Source: Aquabacterium olei (GTDB taxonomy: Bacteria; Pseudomonadota; Gammaproteobacteria; Burkholderiales; Burkholderiaceae_C). Taken from it: DNA of 64,000 bases. The position numbers were made by a program, and so were the translations under genes. The notes under the pieces are model-generated. The model was not told where the DNA came from, did not search any database, and worked only from the letters and a program-made list of their open reading frames with translations. This document shows positions 10,546-18,960 of the stretch, piece by piece. The DNA lies in contig NZ_CP029210.1 of assembly GCF_003100395.1 (NCBI RefSeq), positions 992,001 to 1,056,000 of the forward strand, written 5' to 3'. Numbering within the stretch: the stretch's first letter is position 1; each line of letters starts with the position of its first letter.

Positions 10546-10615
10546 GTCGACGAAGGGGTCCCGTCCACGGGTTCAGTCGTCGCTCTAGGGGGCGTGACCC
10601 TGCGACGAGGTCAGA

Positions 10616-10645
10616 GCGGCTGCTACATTTGGCAGCCGCCTTTTT
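10616..10645 (+). terminator. intrinsic terminator upstream of dnaQ
   Basis: GCGGCTGC (10616-10623) pairs perfectly with GCAGCCGC (10632-10639), with an 8-base loop and then CTTTTT to 10645. It ends the exported-protein transcript and lies only 16 bases ahead of the dnaQ ATG. Confidence 0.8.
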
Positions 10646-10661
10646 CATTGCTGCCGTATCC

Positions 10662-11384
10662 ATGTCCCGCCAGATCTTTCTCGACACTGAAACCACGGGC
10701 CTGAGCCCGGACACGGGCGACCGCATCGTTGAAATCGGCTGCGTGGAGATGGTCAACCGGCGCCTCACCGGCCGACACCTGCACTTCTACATCAACCCCG
10801 AGCGCCCCAACAGCGAAGACGCGGTGCGGGTTCACGGCCTGACGGACGAGTTCCTCTCTGACAAGCCGACCTTCGCCGCGCTGGTCGAAGAGATCCTCGA
10901 CTACTGCCGCGGGGCCGAGGTCATCATCCACAACGCGGCGTTCGACGTCGGCTTCCTGGATGCCGAGCTGTCGCGCTGCGGCAAGGGCAAGTTCCGCGAG
11001 CACATCTCGGGCGTGATCGACACGCTGCTGATGGCCCGCGAGATGTTCCCGGGCAAGTCCAACAACCTGGACGCACTGTGCCGCCGCCTGGAGGTGGACA
11101 ACTCGCACCGCACGCTGCACGGCGCATTGATGGACGCCGAGCTGCTGGCCGAGGTCTACATCAACATGACCCGCGGGCAGGATGCCTTGCTGATCGACAG
11201 CGATGGCGCCGATGGCGGGGAGGGCGGTGTGTCGGACGTCGCGGCAGTCGACTTCAGTGCCTTCACGCTGCCGGTGGTCGGCCCGAGCGACGAAGAAGCC
11301 GCGGCCTTCGAGAAAGCGTTGCAAGATATCGACAAAGCGAGTGGCGGCAAAACGATATGGAAATCTTTGGAAGCTGTGCTATAG
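10662..11384 (+). CDS. dnaQ: DNA polymerase III epsilon subunit (3'-5' proofreading exonuclease)
   Basis: A 240-residue DnaQ-family exonuclease. Exo I is FLDTETTG near the N-terminus, Exo II lies around IIHNAAFDVGFLDAEL, and Exo III around HRTLHGALMDAELLAEVY, the DEDDh arrangement. It proofreads in the replicative polymerase core. The C-terminal tail after residue 185 is acidic and linker-like, expected to reach the alpha subunit. The ATG at 10662 gives the standard N-terminus. tRNA-Val follows 76 bases after the stop, a common arrangement in this group. Confidence 0.95.
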   Translation: MSRQIFLDTETTGLSPDTGDRIVEIGCVEMVNRRLTGRHLHFYINPERPNSEDAVRVHGLTDEFLSDKPTFAALVEEILDYCRGAEVIIHNAAFDVGFLDAELSRCGKGKFREHISGVIDTLLMAREMFPGKSNNLDALCRRLEVDNSHRTLHGALMDAELLAEVYINMTRGQDALLIDSDGADGGEGGVSDVAAVDFSAFTLPVVGPSDEEAAAFEKALQDIDKASGGKTIWKSLEAVL

Positions 11385-11460
11385 TCTAGGTCTTCGCTGA
11401 TCGCTGCAGCAAACAACGCAAAGCAGTCAGCAAGGTGGACCACAGTCCCGAACCAGTTTC

Positions 11461-11535
11461 GGGCGGTTAGCTCAGCGGTAGAGCACTGCCTTCACACGGC
11501 AGGGGTCGCAGGTTCGAACCCTGCACCGCCCACCA
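11461..11535 (+). tRNA. tRNA-Val (anticodon CAC)
   Basis: A complete 75-base cloverleaf with encoded CCA. The acceptor stem GGGCGGT pairs with ACCGCCC, the D arm is GCTC/GAGC, the anticodon stem CTGCC/GGCAG encloses TTCACAC (anticodon CAC, reading GUG), and the T arm is GCAGG-TTCGAAC-CCTGC. A TATAGT box at 11380-11385, overlapping the dnaQ stop, may be its -10 element. Confidence 0.97.
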
Positions 11536-11541
11536 GATCAA

Positions 11542-11574
11542 AGCCTCGCACGTCAATGACTGCGGGGCTTTTTT
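11542..11574 (+). terminator. intrinsic terminator after tRNA-Val
   Basis: AGCCTCGCA (11542-11550) pairs with TGCGGGGCT (11561-11569), nine pairs including one G-U, loop of 10 bases, then six T (11569-11574). It lies 6 bases past the CCA end. Confidence 0.85.
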
Positions 11575-11692
11575 CTTTCCGGCACGCGAACCGGCTCGTG
11601 ACCAAATCGGCGGTTGCGTGTCTCGCCTGTAAGAAGCCGCTCGCTTCGCGACACCTGGCCATGCAGGCGCTGCCTGCGCCAGACGCGCGCTC

Positions 11693-11698
11693 TACGAT
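11693..11698 (+). promoter_or_regulatory. possible -10 box for a leaderless acyltransferase transcript
   Basis: TACGAT ends 7 bases before ATG 11706, so transcription would begin at about the start codon. The same box and spacing recur before tonB (58554-58559). No good -35 box is visible 16-18 bases upstream, so support is weak. Confidence 0.3.
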
Positions 11699-11705
11699 GC
11701 GCCGC

Positions 11706-12860
11706 ATGCTCGCCGCCCCGCTCCCGACTTCCGCGACTCACCATGTCGGCGCCCTCGACGGGCTGCGCGGCCTGGCTGCCTTCTGGGTCTTCCTCTCGCA
11801 TGTGCAGATCCTCTGCGGCATGCGGGCCGTGCCGGTGCTCGCCTGGGGGGATCTGGCCGTCGATCTCTTCATGATGATCTCGGGCTTCCTGATGGCCCAC
11901 AACGCCCTGACCCGCCAGGGGCGTGAACCGTGGGAAAACGCGGCGACCTGGCGCACGTTCTGGGGGCGCCGCTTTTTCCGCATCGCACCGGCCTATTACC
12001 TGTTGCTGGCGGTCGCCCTGGCATGTGGCCCGTTGCTGGGGCACTACCGCGAGGCGATTGCAGGCCCGTTCCCGGACACCATGACGTCCAGAGACCGCTA
12101 CGGTGACGCGTCGCTCGCCAACGTGCTCCACCACGTCACCTTTGTGTTCGGGCTGCGGCCCGACTATGCCTTCCGCACGCCCCTGCCGGACTGGTCGATC
12201 GGGTTGGAGATGCAGTTCTATGCGGTCTTCCCCGTCCTGATGCTGGCACTGGGGCGGACCTTCAGCTTACGTCGCCATCTGCTGGTGCTGGGTGCGGGGC
12301 TGGGTGTGTGGGGGCTGCTGTGGGGCTATGCGTCGCGCTTTCCCATGCCCGCCTTCCTGCCCATGAAGCTGCATGTGTTCCTGCTCGGTATGGCACTGGC
12401 CCGGGCTCGGCTGCCTGGCAGCGGTCTTGGCCCCTGGTGGATGGTGGCGGTGGTGTGTGGCGTCGAAATGGCGCGGCATCCCGACGTACACGGGCTGGCG
12501 TTTGCGCTCGTGGCCGGCGGTTTTGGCGTGCTGGTGGCGGGATCAGACCGATGGCCGCTGCTGACACCGATCCGTCGGTGGCTGTCTTCCGCGCCGGGCC
12601 GGCGTGCTGGCGACTATGCCTACAGCTTCTACCTGGTGCACCTGCTGGTGCTGCTGCCGGTCGCAGGCACCCTGGTGTCGATCGCTGGTTACCTGACCTT
12701 GCCAGCGTGGAGCCGCTTTGCGATCTGTGCGGTGCTGGCGGGGGGTGTCTCGCTGGGGCTGTGCATGCTGCTGCACCGGTACGTCGAGCAGCCCGGCATT
12801 GCGTGGGGCAAGCGTTGGCTGGGCCGTCGAGCCCGGGTGCTTCCGGCGGCCTCGGGTTGA
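11706..12860 (+). CDS. acyltransferase family 3 membrane protein
   Basis: About 384 residues with roughly ten hydrophobic helices. The N-terminal GALDGLRGLAAFWVFLSHV contains the R..A...V...H signature of the Acyltransferase_3 family, which O-acylates sugars of LPS, capsule or exopolysaccharide at the inner membrane. The segment around DWSIGLEMQFYAVFPVL is also typical. The acceptor is unknown; no polysaccharide genes are adjacent. In-frame ATGs at 11661 and 11697 are alternatives. 11706 is preferred because the TACGAT box suggests a leaderless message. It converges with the next gene. Confidence 0.85.
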   Translation: MLAAPLPTSATHHVGALDGLRGLAAFWVFLSHVQILCGMRAVPVLAWGDLAVDLFMMISGFLMAHNALTRQGREPWENAATWRTFWGRRFFRIAPAYYLLLAVALACGPLLGHYREAIAGPFPDTMTSRDRYGDASLANVLHHVTFVFGLRPDYAFRTPLPDWSIGLEMQFYAVFPVLMLALGRTFSLRRHLLVLGAGLGVWGLLWGYASRFPMPAFLPMKLHVFLLGMALARARLPGSGLGPWWMVAVVCGVEMARHPDVHGLAFALVAGGFGVLVAGSDRWPLLTPIRRWLSSAPGRRAGDYAYSFYLVHLLVLLPVAGTLVSIAGYLTLPAWSRFAICAVLAGGVSLGLCMLLHRYVEQPGIAWGKRWLGRRARVLPAASG

Positions 12861-12864
12861 GCCT

Positions 12865-13368
12865 TCAACCGAACGCGGCCGGCTCGGCCGTGGGGGCCGG
12901 CAGCAGCTCCCGCACGAGCGCCGCGAACCGGGCTGCACGGGCGTCGCCGGCAAAGGCGGCCACTTCCTGTTCGCACGCGGCCAGCCATGCCATCAGACTG
13001 GGATGGTCGACCACCTCACGTGCCGCGTGCCGCAGCATCGCGTCACCGTGCCCGAGGATGAGCGTCAACTGGCCCAGCGCATAGAACTTCGCGGCGGCCA
13101 GGCTGCGCGCGGGCGAGGCGGACGCCTCTGGCTCAGGGCGCACAGCCCGAGGCGGCGGGCAGGGCTCGATCAGCCCGCGTGACAGCAGGCCGTGCACGTC
13201 CTCGGCCTTCAGCGACAGGGCCTTGATGGCGGGCAGCAAGTCCGTCACCGGCTTCTTGCCATCGATCATGATGAGCAGGGCCCGCAAGGGCGGCGTCAGC
13301 GTCGCGTCGCGAGCGCGAAGGAGGGCCCGCGCGGCTTCCGTCTTGGCGTAGGGAATGCCGAGTTCCAA
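12865..13368 (-). CDS. conserved-type hypothetical protein
   Basis: A 167-residue cytoplasmic protein, mostly helical, with a Pro/Arg-rich linker at about residues 70-87 between two helical parts. The N-terminal half (PLRALLIMIDGKKPVTDLLP) looks like a small winged-helix-type unit of the kind found in proteins of unknown function beside response regulators, but no catalytic motif is present. The start is TTG at 13368: an ideal AGGAGG (complement of 13375-13380) is 6 bases upstream. It is divergent from the amidase gene. Confidence 0.65.
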   Translation of the reverse strand: MELGIPYAKTEAARALLRARDATLTPPLRALLIMIDGKKPVTDLLPAIKALSLKAEDVHGLLSRGLIEPCPPPRAVRPEPEASASPARSLAAAKFYALGQLTLILGHGDAMLRHAAREVVDHPSLMAWLAACEQEVAAFAGDARAARFAALVRELLPAPTAEPAAFG

Positions 13369-13505
13369 GTGTTGCCTCCTGACAGACTTCGTCAGAGCGG
13401 CTCATTTTGCGAAGCGTCTGTGACAGTTTGACGAGGGGCGCCAGTGTGAGCCTTGCATCGGTCCTACCATGTGCCGTCTGCCACACTGCGGCCTTGCCGG
13501 CACCC

Positions 13506-14996
13506 ATGCCCATGCACTTTGCTGACTACGCCCGATACGATGCCCTGGGTCTGGCCGACCTGGTCCGCCGCGGCGAGGTTCACCCGTCCGAACTGCTCGA
13601 TGCGGCGTTGGCGCGGGCCGAGGCCACGAACGGAACGCTCAATGCCATCGTGCGGCGCTTCGACGACCGGGCGCGGGTGCGCCTGCAGCAGCCTTTCGAT
13701 CCGGCCCGGCCCTTTGCCGGTGTCCCGTTTCTCATCAAGGACCTGTTTCAGGAATGGGCTGGCGCGCCTGCGGGGTGGGGCAGCAGCCGGCATCACCACC
13801 ATCCGGCGACCGAAACGAGCGACGTTGTGCGCCGTTGGCTGGATGCGGGCCTGGTGATCTTCGGGGCCACCAACGTGCCCGAATTCGGCGCGCGCAACGT
13901 GACCGAGCCGCTGGCCTACGGCCCCGCACGCAACCCCTGGAACCCGGACCATACCCCCGGTGGCTCGTCGGGTGGCTCCGCAGCGGCGGTGGCGGCCGGC
14001 ATCGTGCCGGTGGCGGGCGCCAACGACGGCGGGGGCTCCATCCGCATCCCCGCAGCCTGTACGGGTCTGTTCGGCTTGAAGGCCGGGCGGGGGAGGATCT
14101 CGATGGGGCCGATGGCCAGCGAGGGGCTGTTCGGTGCCGCGGTTCAGGGCGTGGTCTCCCGTTCGGTGCGCGACACGGCCGCCATGCTCGATGTCCTGCA
14201 GGGGCCCGAGCCCCACGCACCGTACTGGATGCCACCGCCGGACGCGTCTTATCTGGCCCAACTGTCGCGGCCGCCCGGGCCGCTGCGCATCGGCTTCACG
14301 ACCGACACCCCCACCGGCACGCCGGTCGACCCTCAGGCTGTGGCCGCGGTCGAAGATGCTGCCCGCCTGTTGGCCGACCTGGGGCACCACGTCGAGGCCG
14401 TGCCCCTGCCGTTCGACGGCCCCGCGCTGATGGCCGACTTCATGCAGGGCTGGTTCTGCGTGCAGGCCATGCTGCTGGAGGAACTGGGCCGTGTCGAAGG
14501 CCTGCGCGACCGGGATGTGGAGCCCGACAGCCGCGTGATGGCCGACGTGGGCCGCACCATTTCGGCATCCGAATTCCTCGCATGCATGGGCCGTTGGCAC
14601 GAGCATACCCGGGCCCTGACGGCGTTCTACGCGCGGTTCGACCTGTGGCTGTCGCCCACGCTCAATGGACCGCCGGTCCCGATCGGGGCCATGTCCACGC
14701 CGCCTGCCCTGCATCTGGTGAACCGGCTGCTTTCGGCGCTGGGTCTGTTCGGGCTGATCCGCCGCACACGCTTCTTCAATGACACCGTATTGAAGAACCT
14801 GGCGTGGACGCCCTACACGCAGCTGGCCAATGTGACGGGGCGCCCGGCGATGTCGGTGCCCCTGTACTGGACGCCCGAGGGGTTGCCGCTGGGCGTCCAG
14901 TTCACCGGGCCGCTCGATGCGGAAGGGCTGTTGTTGCGGCTGGCCGCCCAACTGGAGCAGGCGCGGCCCTGGGCTGAGCGACGCCCGAGGCTCTGA
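13506..14996 (+). CDS. amidase (amidase-signature family)
   Basis: A 496-residue amidase-signature hydrolase. The Ser-cisSer-Lys triad is visible: Lys78 (FLIKDLF), Ser154 in PGGSSGGSAAAVAAG, and the nucleophile Ser178 in NDGGGSIRIPAACTG, with the usual 24-residue Ser-Ser spacing. The NDGGGSIR variant and the C-terminal NVTGRPAMSVPLYWTPEG block recall amidases of the 6-aminohexanoate cyclic-dimer hydrolase type rather than GatA. It has no leader peptide, so it is cytoplasmic. The natural amide is unknown. ATG 13506 or 13512 is the probable start. Confidence 0.85.
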   Translation: MPMHFADYARYDALGLADLVRRGEVHPSELLDAALARAEATNGTLNAIVRRFDDRARVRLQQPFDPARPFAGVPFLIKDLFQEWAGAPAGWGSSRHHHHPATETSDVVRRWLDAGLVIFGATNVPEFGARNVTEPLAYGPARNPWNPDHTPGGSSGGSAAAVAAGIVPVAGANDGGGSIRIPAACTGLFGLKAGRGRISMGPMASEGLFGAAVQGVVSRSVRDTAAMLDVLQGPEPHAPYWMPPPDASYLAQLSRPPGPLRIGFTTDTPTGTPVDPQAVAAVEDAARLLADLGHHVEAVPLPFDGPALMADFMQGWFCVQAMLLEELGRVEGLRDRDVEPDSRVMADVGRTISASEFLACMGRWHEHTRALTAFYARFDLWLSPTLNGPPVPIGAMSTPPALHLVNRLLSALGLFGLIRRTRFFNDTVLKNLAWTPYTQLANVTGRPAMSVPLYWTPEGLPLGVQFTGPLDAEGLLLRLAAQLEQARPWAERRPRL

Positions 14997-15079
14997 GCCG
15001 CATGGCATGATTGTCGTTTTCTTGCCAAGGCGCTGTGGCGGGCTCATGCCCTGAGCCTGGCGCTTGGCAGACTCGGCCC

Positions 15080-16219
15080 ATGCCCATCTTTCTGCACACG
15101 GCCGACTGGCAGATCGGCCGCCAGTACCCCGCCTTCGAACCCGACAATGCCGTGCCCATGGCTGCGGCACGCCTGGAGGCCGTCCACCGCCTGGCGCAGT
15201 TGGCCGCCACCGAGGGCGCGCAGGCCGTGCTGGTGGCCGGTGATGTGTTCGACGCACAGACGGTGTCCGACAAGACCGTGCGCCAGCTGTTTCAGGCCAT
15301 GGCGGGCTGGGCGGGCCCCTGGGTGCTGCTGCCCGGCAACCACGACGCCGCCCTCGCTGAAAGTGTGTGGTCGCGCGCACAGCGCCTGGGCGTCGTGCCA
15401 CCGAATGTGCACCTGGCGCTCAAGCCCGAGGTGCTGCTCCTGCCCGAAGCCGGGCTGGCGTTGCTCCCCGCGCCGCTCACGCAGCGCCACACGCACAACG
15501 ACCTGACCACCTGGTTCGACACCGTCGACACGCCGCCCGGCCTGCTGCGTGTGGGCCTGGCTCACGGCAGCATCACGGGCATCCTGGCCGAAGACATCGA
15601 CTCGGCCAACCCGATCGCACCAGACCGGGCCACCCGCGCCCGGCTCGATTACCTGGCGCTGGGAGACTGGCATGGCGCCCGCCAGATCGACGCCCGCACC
15701 TGGTACAGCGGGACCCCCGAGCCCGATCGCTTCCGCAACAACGAGGCCGGTCTGGCCCTGCGCGTGCAGATCGATGGTCCGGGTGAGCGCCCCGTTGTGA
15801 CGCCGCTCTCGGTGGGGCAGCTGCGCTGGCAGCAGTGGGAGGCCGGCTTGCACCAGGCGGGCGATGTGGCGCTGCTCGTCGAGCGCCTGCAGGCCATGAG
15901 CCCGGCCGATGTGCTGGACATCACCCTGCAAGGCGAACTGGATCTGGCGGCGCACCAACGGCTCGATGCCGCGCTGGCGGAAGCCGAAGCGCGCCTGCGC
16001 AGCCTGCGCGTCGATCGCCACGGCCTTCGTTTGCGCCCCACTGACGCTGACCTGGCCGCGCTGCATGCCGATGGCTATGTGGGCGAGGTGGTGGCCGAGC
16101 TGCGCGATGACGCCGAGGCGGGCAGTGACGTCGCCCGTGAGGCCCTGGTGCAGCTGACTGCGCTGCTGGCCGAGCTGGCCCCCGAAACCCCGGCAGGAGG
16201 CTCCCATGCTGCTGCGTGA
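15080..16219 (+). CDS. Mre11/SbcD-like DNA repair nuclease (YhaO type)
   Basis: A 379-residue calcineurin-like phosphoesterase. Metal-binding motifs run HTADWQIG, VAGDVFDAQ, LLPGNHDA, LAHGS and ALGDWHG, the order found in Mre11/SbcD nucleases. The C-terminal part is helical and would cap the site or contact the partner ATPase. The next gene, a Rad50/YhaN-like ATPase, starts 14 bases before its stop, so the pair is translationally coupled. ATG 15080 gives the family N-terminus MPIFLHTADW. It is distinct from canonical SbcD by its partner and length. Confidence 0.85.
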   Translation: MPIFLHTADWQIGRQYPAFEPDNAVPMAAARLEAVHRLAQLAATEGAQAVLVAGDVFDAQTVSDKTVRQLFQAMAGWAGPWVLLPGNHDAALAESVWSRAQRLGVVPPNVHLALKPEVLLLPEAGLALLPAPLTQRHTHNDLTTWFDTVDTPPGLLRVGLAHGSITGILAEDIDSANPIAPDRATRARLDYLALGDWHGARQIDARTWYSGTPEPDRFRNNEAGLALRVQIDGPGERPVVTPLSVGQLRWQQWEAGLHQAGDVALLVERLQAMSPADVLDITLQGELDLAAHQRLDAALAEAEARLRSLRVDRHGLRLRPTDADLAALHADGYVGEVVAELRDDAEAGSDVAREALVQLTALLAELAPETPAGGSHAAA

Positions 16220-18923
16220 ACTCCGGGTCGAACAGCTGCGCCAGTTCCGCGAGCCTTATGTGCTGGGCGCGTTGTCGCCCGGCTTGAACCTGCTGACCGG
16301 CCCGAACGAGGCCGGCAAGAGCACACTGGTGCGCGCGATTCGCGCCGCCTTTTTTGAACGCCATCGCTCCACCACCATGCAGGACCTGCAGCCGTGGGGC
16401 GACAGCGGTGCCGCGCCGGCCATCGACCTGCGCTTCGAGCATGCCGGCGTGCCGTACGTGCTCAGCAAGCGCTTCGTGCATCGCAAGCGTTGTGACCTGT
16501 CCGTGGGGGCGCAGAAGCTCGATGGCACCGACGCCGAAGACCATCTGGCGCGCCTGCTGGGTTTCGATTTCGCCCTGAAGGGCGCGAGCAAGCCCGATCA
16601 CTGGGGTATTCCGGGTTTGCTGTGGATCGAGCAGGGGTGTGCGCAGGAGCTTCACGCTTCCGTGGCCCACGCGGCGGATCACCTTCGGGGCGCCCTTGGC
16701 GGGCAGACCGACGAACTGGCTTCCAGCCTGGGTGATGCCGTGCTGGAACGCGTGGCGGCCCGCCGCGCCGAGCTGCTGACACCGGGCACGGGCAAGCCAG
16801 CGGGCGCCTATCGCCAGGCACAGGCTGACGAGGCCGAGTGGCGCGCGGCCCTCGCCGAGATCGACGGCCGGCTGACGACCTACCAGGCGCAGGTCGATGA
16901 ACTGGCTGCGCTGCGTGCCGAGCACCAGCGCGACGAGAGAGAACAACCCTGGCTGGCGCTGCGGCGCCGTCAGGAAGTGGCGGAAACCGCGCTGAAGGAC
17001 GTGGCCAGCTGGCAGGCCGAGCTTATGCGGGTCGAAGCACAGGCTCAGGAACTGAGCCAGCGCAGGACGCTGTTGCAGGATCAGCTGGAGGCCAACCGTC
17101 GCACCGAGGAAGCCCAGGAGCGGCGTGTGGCCCAGCTGGTGACGCGCCGCGCGCGCGTGTCCGAAGTCCGTGAGCAGGTCGAGGCGGCCCGCCTGCGGGC
17201 GCAGCAGGCCGACGTGGCGCTTGGCGCCGCCCGTGCGGCACACCAGGCGGCGCAGCGGGCCGCCCGTCGGCACGAGTTGCATCAGCAGCACACCGAGGCG
17301 CTGCGGCAGTCTGCTGAACAGCAAGCGCTGCTTGACCAGGCGCGGGACCACGCGGCGCGACTGCAGGCCTTGCGTGCGCAGACCGTGCCTGTGGTCATCC
17401 CGCCCGCCGATGTCAAGGCCTTGAGCGCTGCGCTCGACGGCCTCCGCGATCTGGCTGTGCAGGAAAGCGTCCTGGCCACGCGCATGGAGGTGCGATTGCA
17501 GCCGGGCCAGCGTGTGTACCTCAATGGCGAAGCCCTGGAAGGCGAAGCCGTGCGGTCGCTGTTGGACGACACCGAGATCGACGTGCCGGGGGTGGGCACG
17601 CTGCGGCTGCGGCCCGGCGGCCGCGACCTCGCCTCGCTGGCCGCAACACGGCGTGAGCATGAGACCCGGCTTACCGACCTGTGCGAGCGGTGGCAACTGC
17701 AGCAGCGCAGCCCGGGTTTGCTCGATGAGGCACAGGCGCGCAACCAAGCTGCGGTGGCTCACGCCGCCGAGCTGGCTCAAGCCGAACAGACCCTGCGCCT
17801 GCTGGCGCCGCAAGGTGTCGAGGCGCTGGAGGGGCGCCTGGCTGCAGGCCGTCTTCGCGCCCAGGCCCTGGCCACCGAACTGTCCGTTCTGAGCCCCGCG
17901 GCACAGATCGAGCAGGCCGGTCATGCTGATGAGCCGCAGGCCGATGCCGTGGTGCTGGCCGAGCAACGCCGGCAGGCGGAGGCGGCCGAGATGCAGGCCT
18001 TGCGCGAGCAACAGGAGACCCAGCTGGCCCTGCAGACGGCGCGAGAAGCCCTGGCCACCGCCGAGGCGGCCTTGCACCACGACGAGGCCGAATGCCAGCG
18101 CCTGGCGGCCGAACTGGCCGACCCGCAGCGCCAGGCCGCGCGGGAACAGGCCCGACGCCAACTGGCCGAGGTGGTGGCCCAGGTTGACGACCTGGCCCGC
18201 CGCGTGGCGTCGCAACGCGAGCGCATCGATGCGGCCCAGCCCGAGGCCCTGCAACGCGACGTGACCCGTTTCCGGCAGTCGGCGGATCTGGCCCTGGCGC
18301 GCCACCGCGAGCGCCACGAGCAGCTGATCCGCCTGGAAAGCACCTTGCAGGCGGAAGGCACCCAGGGCCTCGCCGAACACCGCGCCGACCTGCAGGCTCG
18401 GCTGACGCAGGTGCAACGCCGCCTCGCCGAGTACCAGCTGCGCGCCGAGGCCCTGACCCTGTTGCAGCAGCGGCTGCAGGTGCACCGGCAGGCCCTCACC
18501 GCCCGGCTGCAGGCCCCGTTGCAGGCGCACCTGCAGCGCTACCTGCGGCTGCTCTTCCCGCAGGCCCGGATCGAGCTCGACGAACATCTGCACCCACGCC
18601 TGCTGGCGCGCGGCCAGCCGGGTGCCGAAGAACACGCCGATGTGCACGCGCTGAGTTTCGGCGCACGCGAGCAGCTGGGCATCATCAGCCGGCTGGCCTA
18701 TGCCGACCTGCTGCGAGAGGCCGGCCGCCCCACGCTCATCATCCTCGACGATGCCCTCGTGCACACCGACCCAGCCCGGCTGGATGCCATGAAGCGGGTG
18801 TTGCTGGACGCGGCCGAGCGCCATCAGATCCTGCTGTTCTCGTGCCATCCTGAGCTCTGGCAGGACCTCGGTGTGCCGGAGCGCCGCATTGACCGGGCTC
18901 GCCTCTCTGCAGGCGCCTGCTGA
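16206..18923 (+). CDS. Rad50/SbcC-like ATPase (YhaN type)
   Basis: A 905-residue ATPase with ABC-type head halves at both ends. Walker A is GPNEAGKST at residues 32-40; the C-terminal signature LSFGAREQLGIISRLAYADL is followed by Walker B LIILDDALVH. Between them lies a long Ala/Gln/Glu/Arg-rich coiled coil. I see no CxxC zinc hook at its apex, unlike classical Rad50/SbcC. It would regulate the preceding nuclease in trimming DNA ends. recC follows after 37 bases on the same strand. Confidence 0.85.
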   Translation: MLLRELRVEQLRQFREPYVLGALSPGLNLLTGPNEAGKSTLVRAIRAAFFERHRSTTMQDLQPWGDSGAAPAIDLRFEHAGVPYVLSKRFVHRKRCDLSVGAQKLDGTDAEDHLARLLGFDFALKGASKPDHWGIPGLLWIEQGCAQELHASVAHAADHLRGALGGQTDELASSLGDAVLERVAARRAELLTPGTGKPAGAYRQAQADEAEWRAALAEIDGRLTTYQAQVDELAALRAEHQRDEREQPWLALRRRQEVAETALKDVASWQAELMRVEAQAQELSQRRTLLQDQLEANRRTEEAQERRVAQLVTRRARVSEVREQVEAARLRAQQADVALGAARAAHQAAQRAARRHELHQQHTEALRQSAEQQALLDQARDHAARLQALRAQTVPVVIPPADVKALSAALDGLRDLAVQESVLATRMEVRLQPGQRVYLNGEALEGEAVRSLLDDTEIDVPGVGTLRLRPGGRDLASLAATRREHETRLTDLCERWQLQQRSPGLLDEAQARNQAAVAHAAELAQAEQTLRLLAPQGVEALEGRLAAGRLRAQALATELSVLSPAAQIEQAGHADEPQADAVVLAEQRRQAEAAEMQALREQQETQLALQTAREALATAEAALHHDEAECQRLAAELADPQRQAAREQARRQLAEVVAQVDDLARRVASQRERIDAAQPEALQRDVTRFRQSADLALARHRERHEQLIRLESTLQAEGTQGLAEHRADLQARLTQVQRRLAEYQLRAEALTLLQQRLQVHRQALTARLQAPLQAHLQRYLRLLFPQARIELDEHLHPRLLARGQPGAEEHADVHALSFGAREQLGIISRLAYADLLREAGRPTLIILDDALVHTDPARLDAMKRVLLDAAERHQILLFSCHPELWQDLGVPERRIDRARLSAGAC

Positions 18924-18960
18924 CGGATTCATCCTGTTGCTGTCACACCGAACTCTGTCC

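Noticed and set aside
11556..11705. A longer acyltransferase N-terminus starting before the tRNA terminator ends
   Set aside because: It would begin inside the tRNA terminator hairpin and add a non-family N-terminus.
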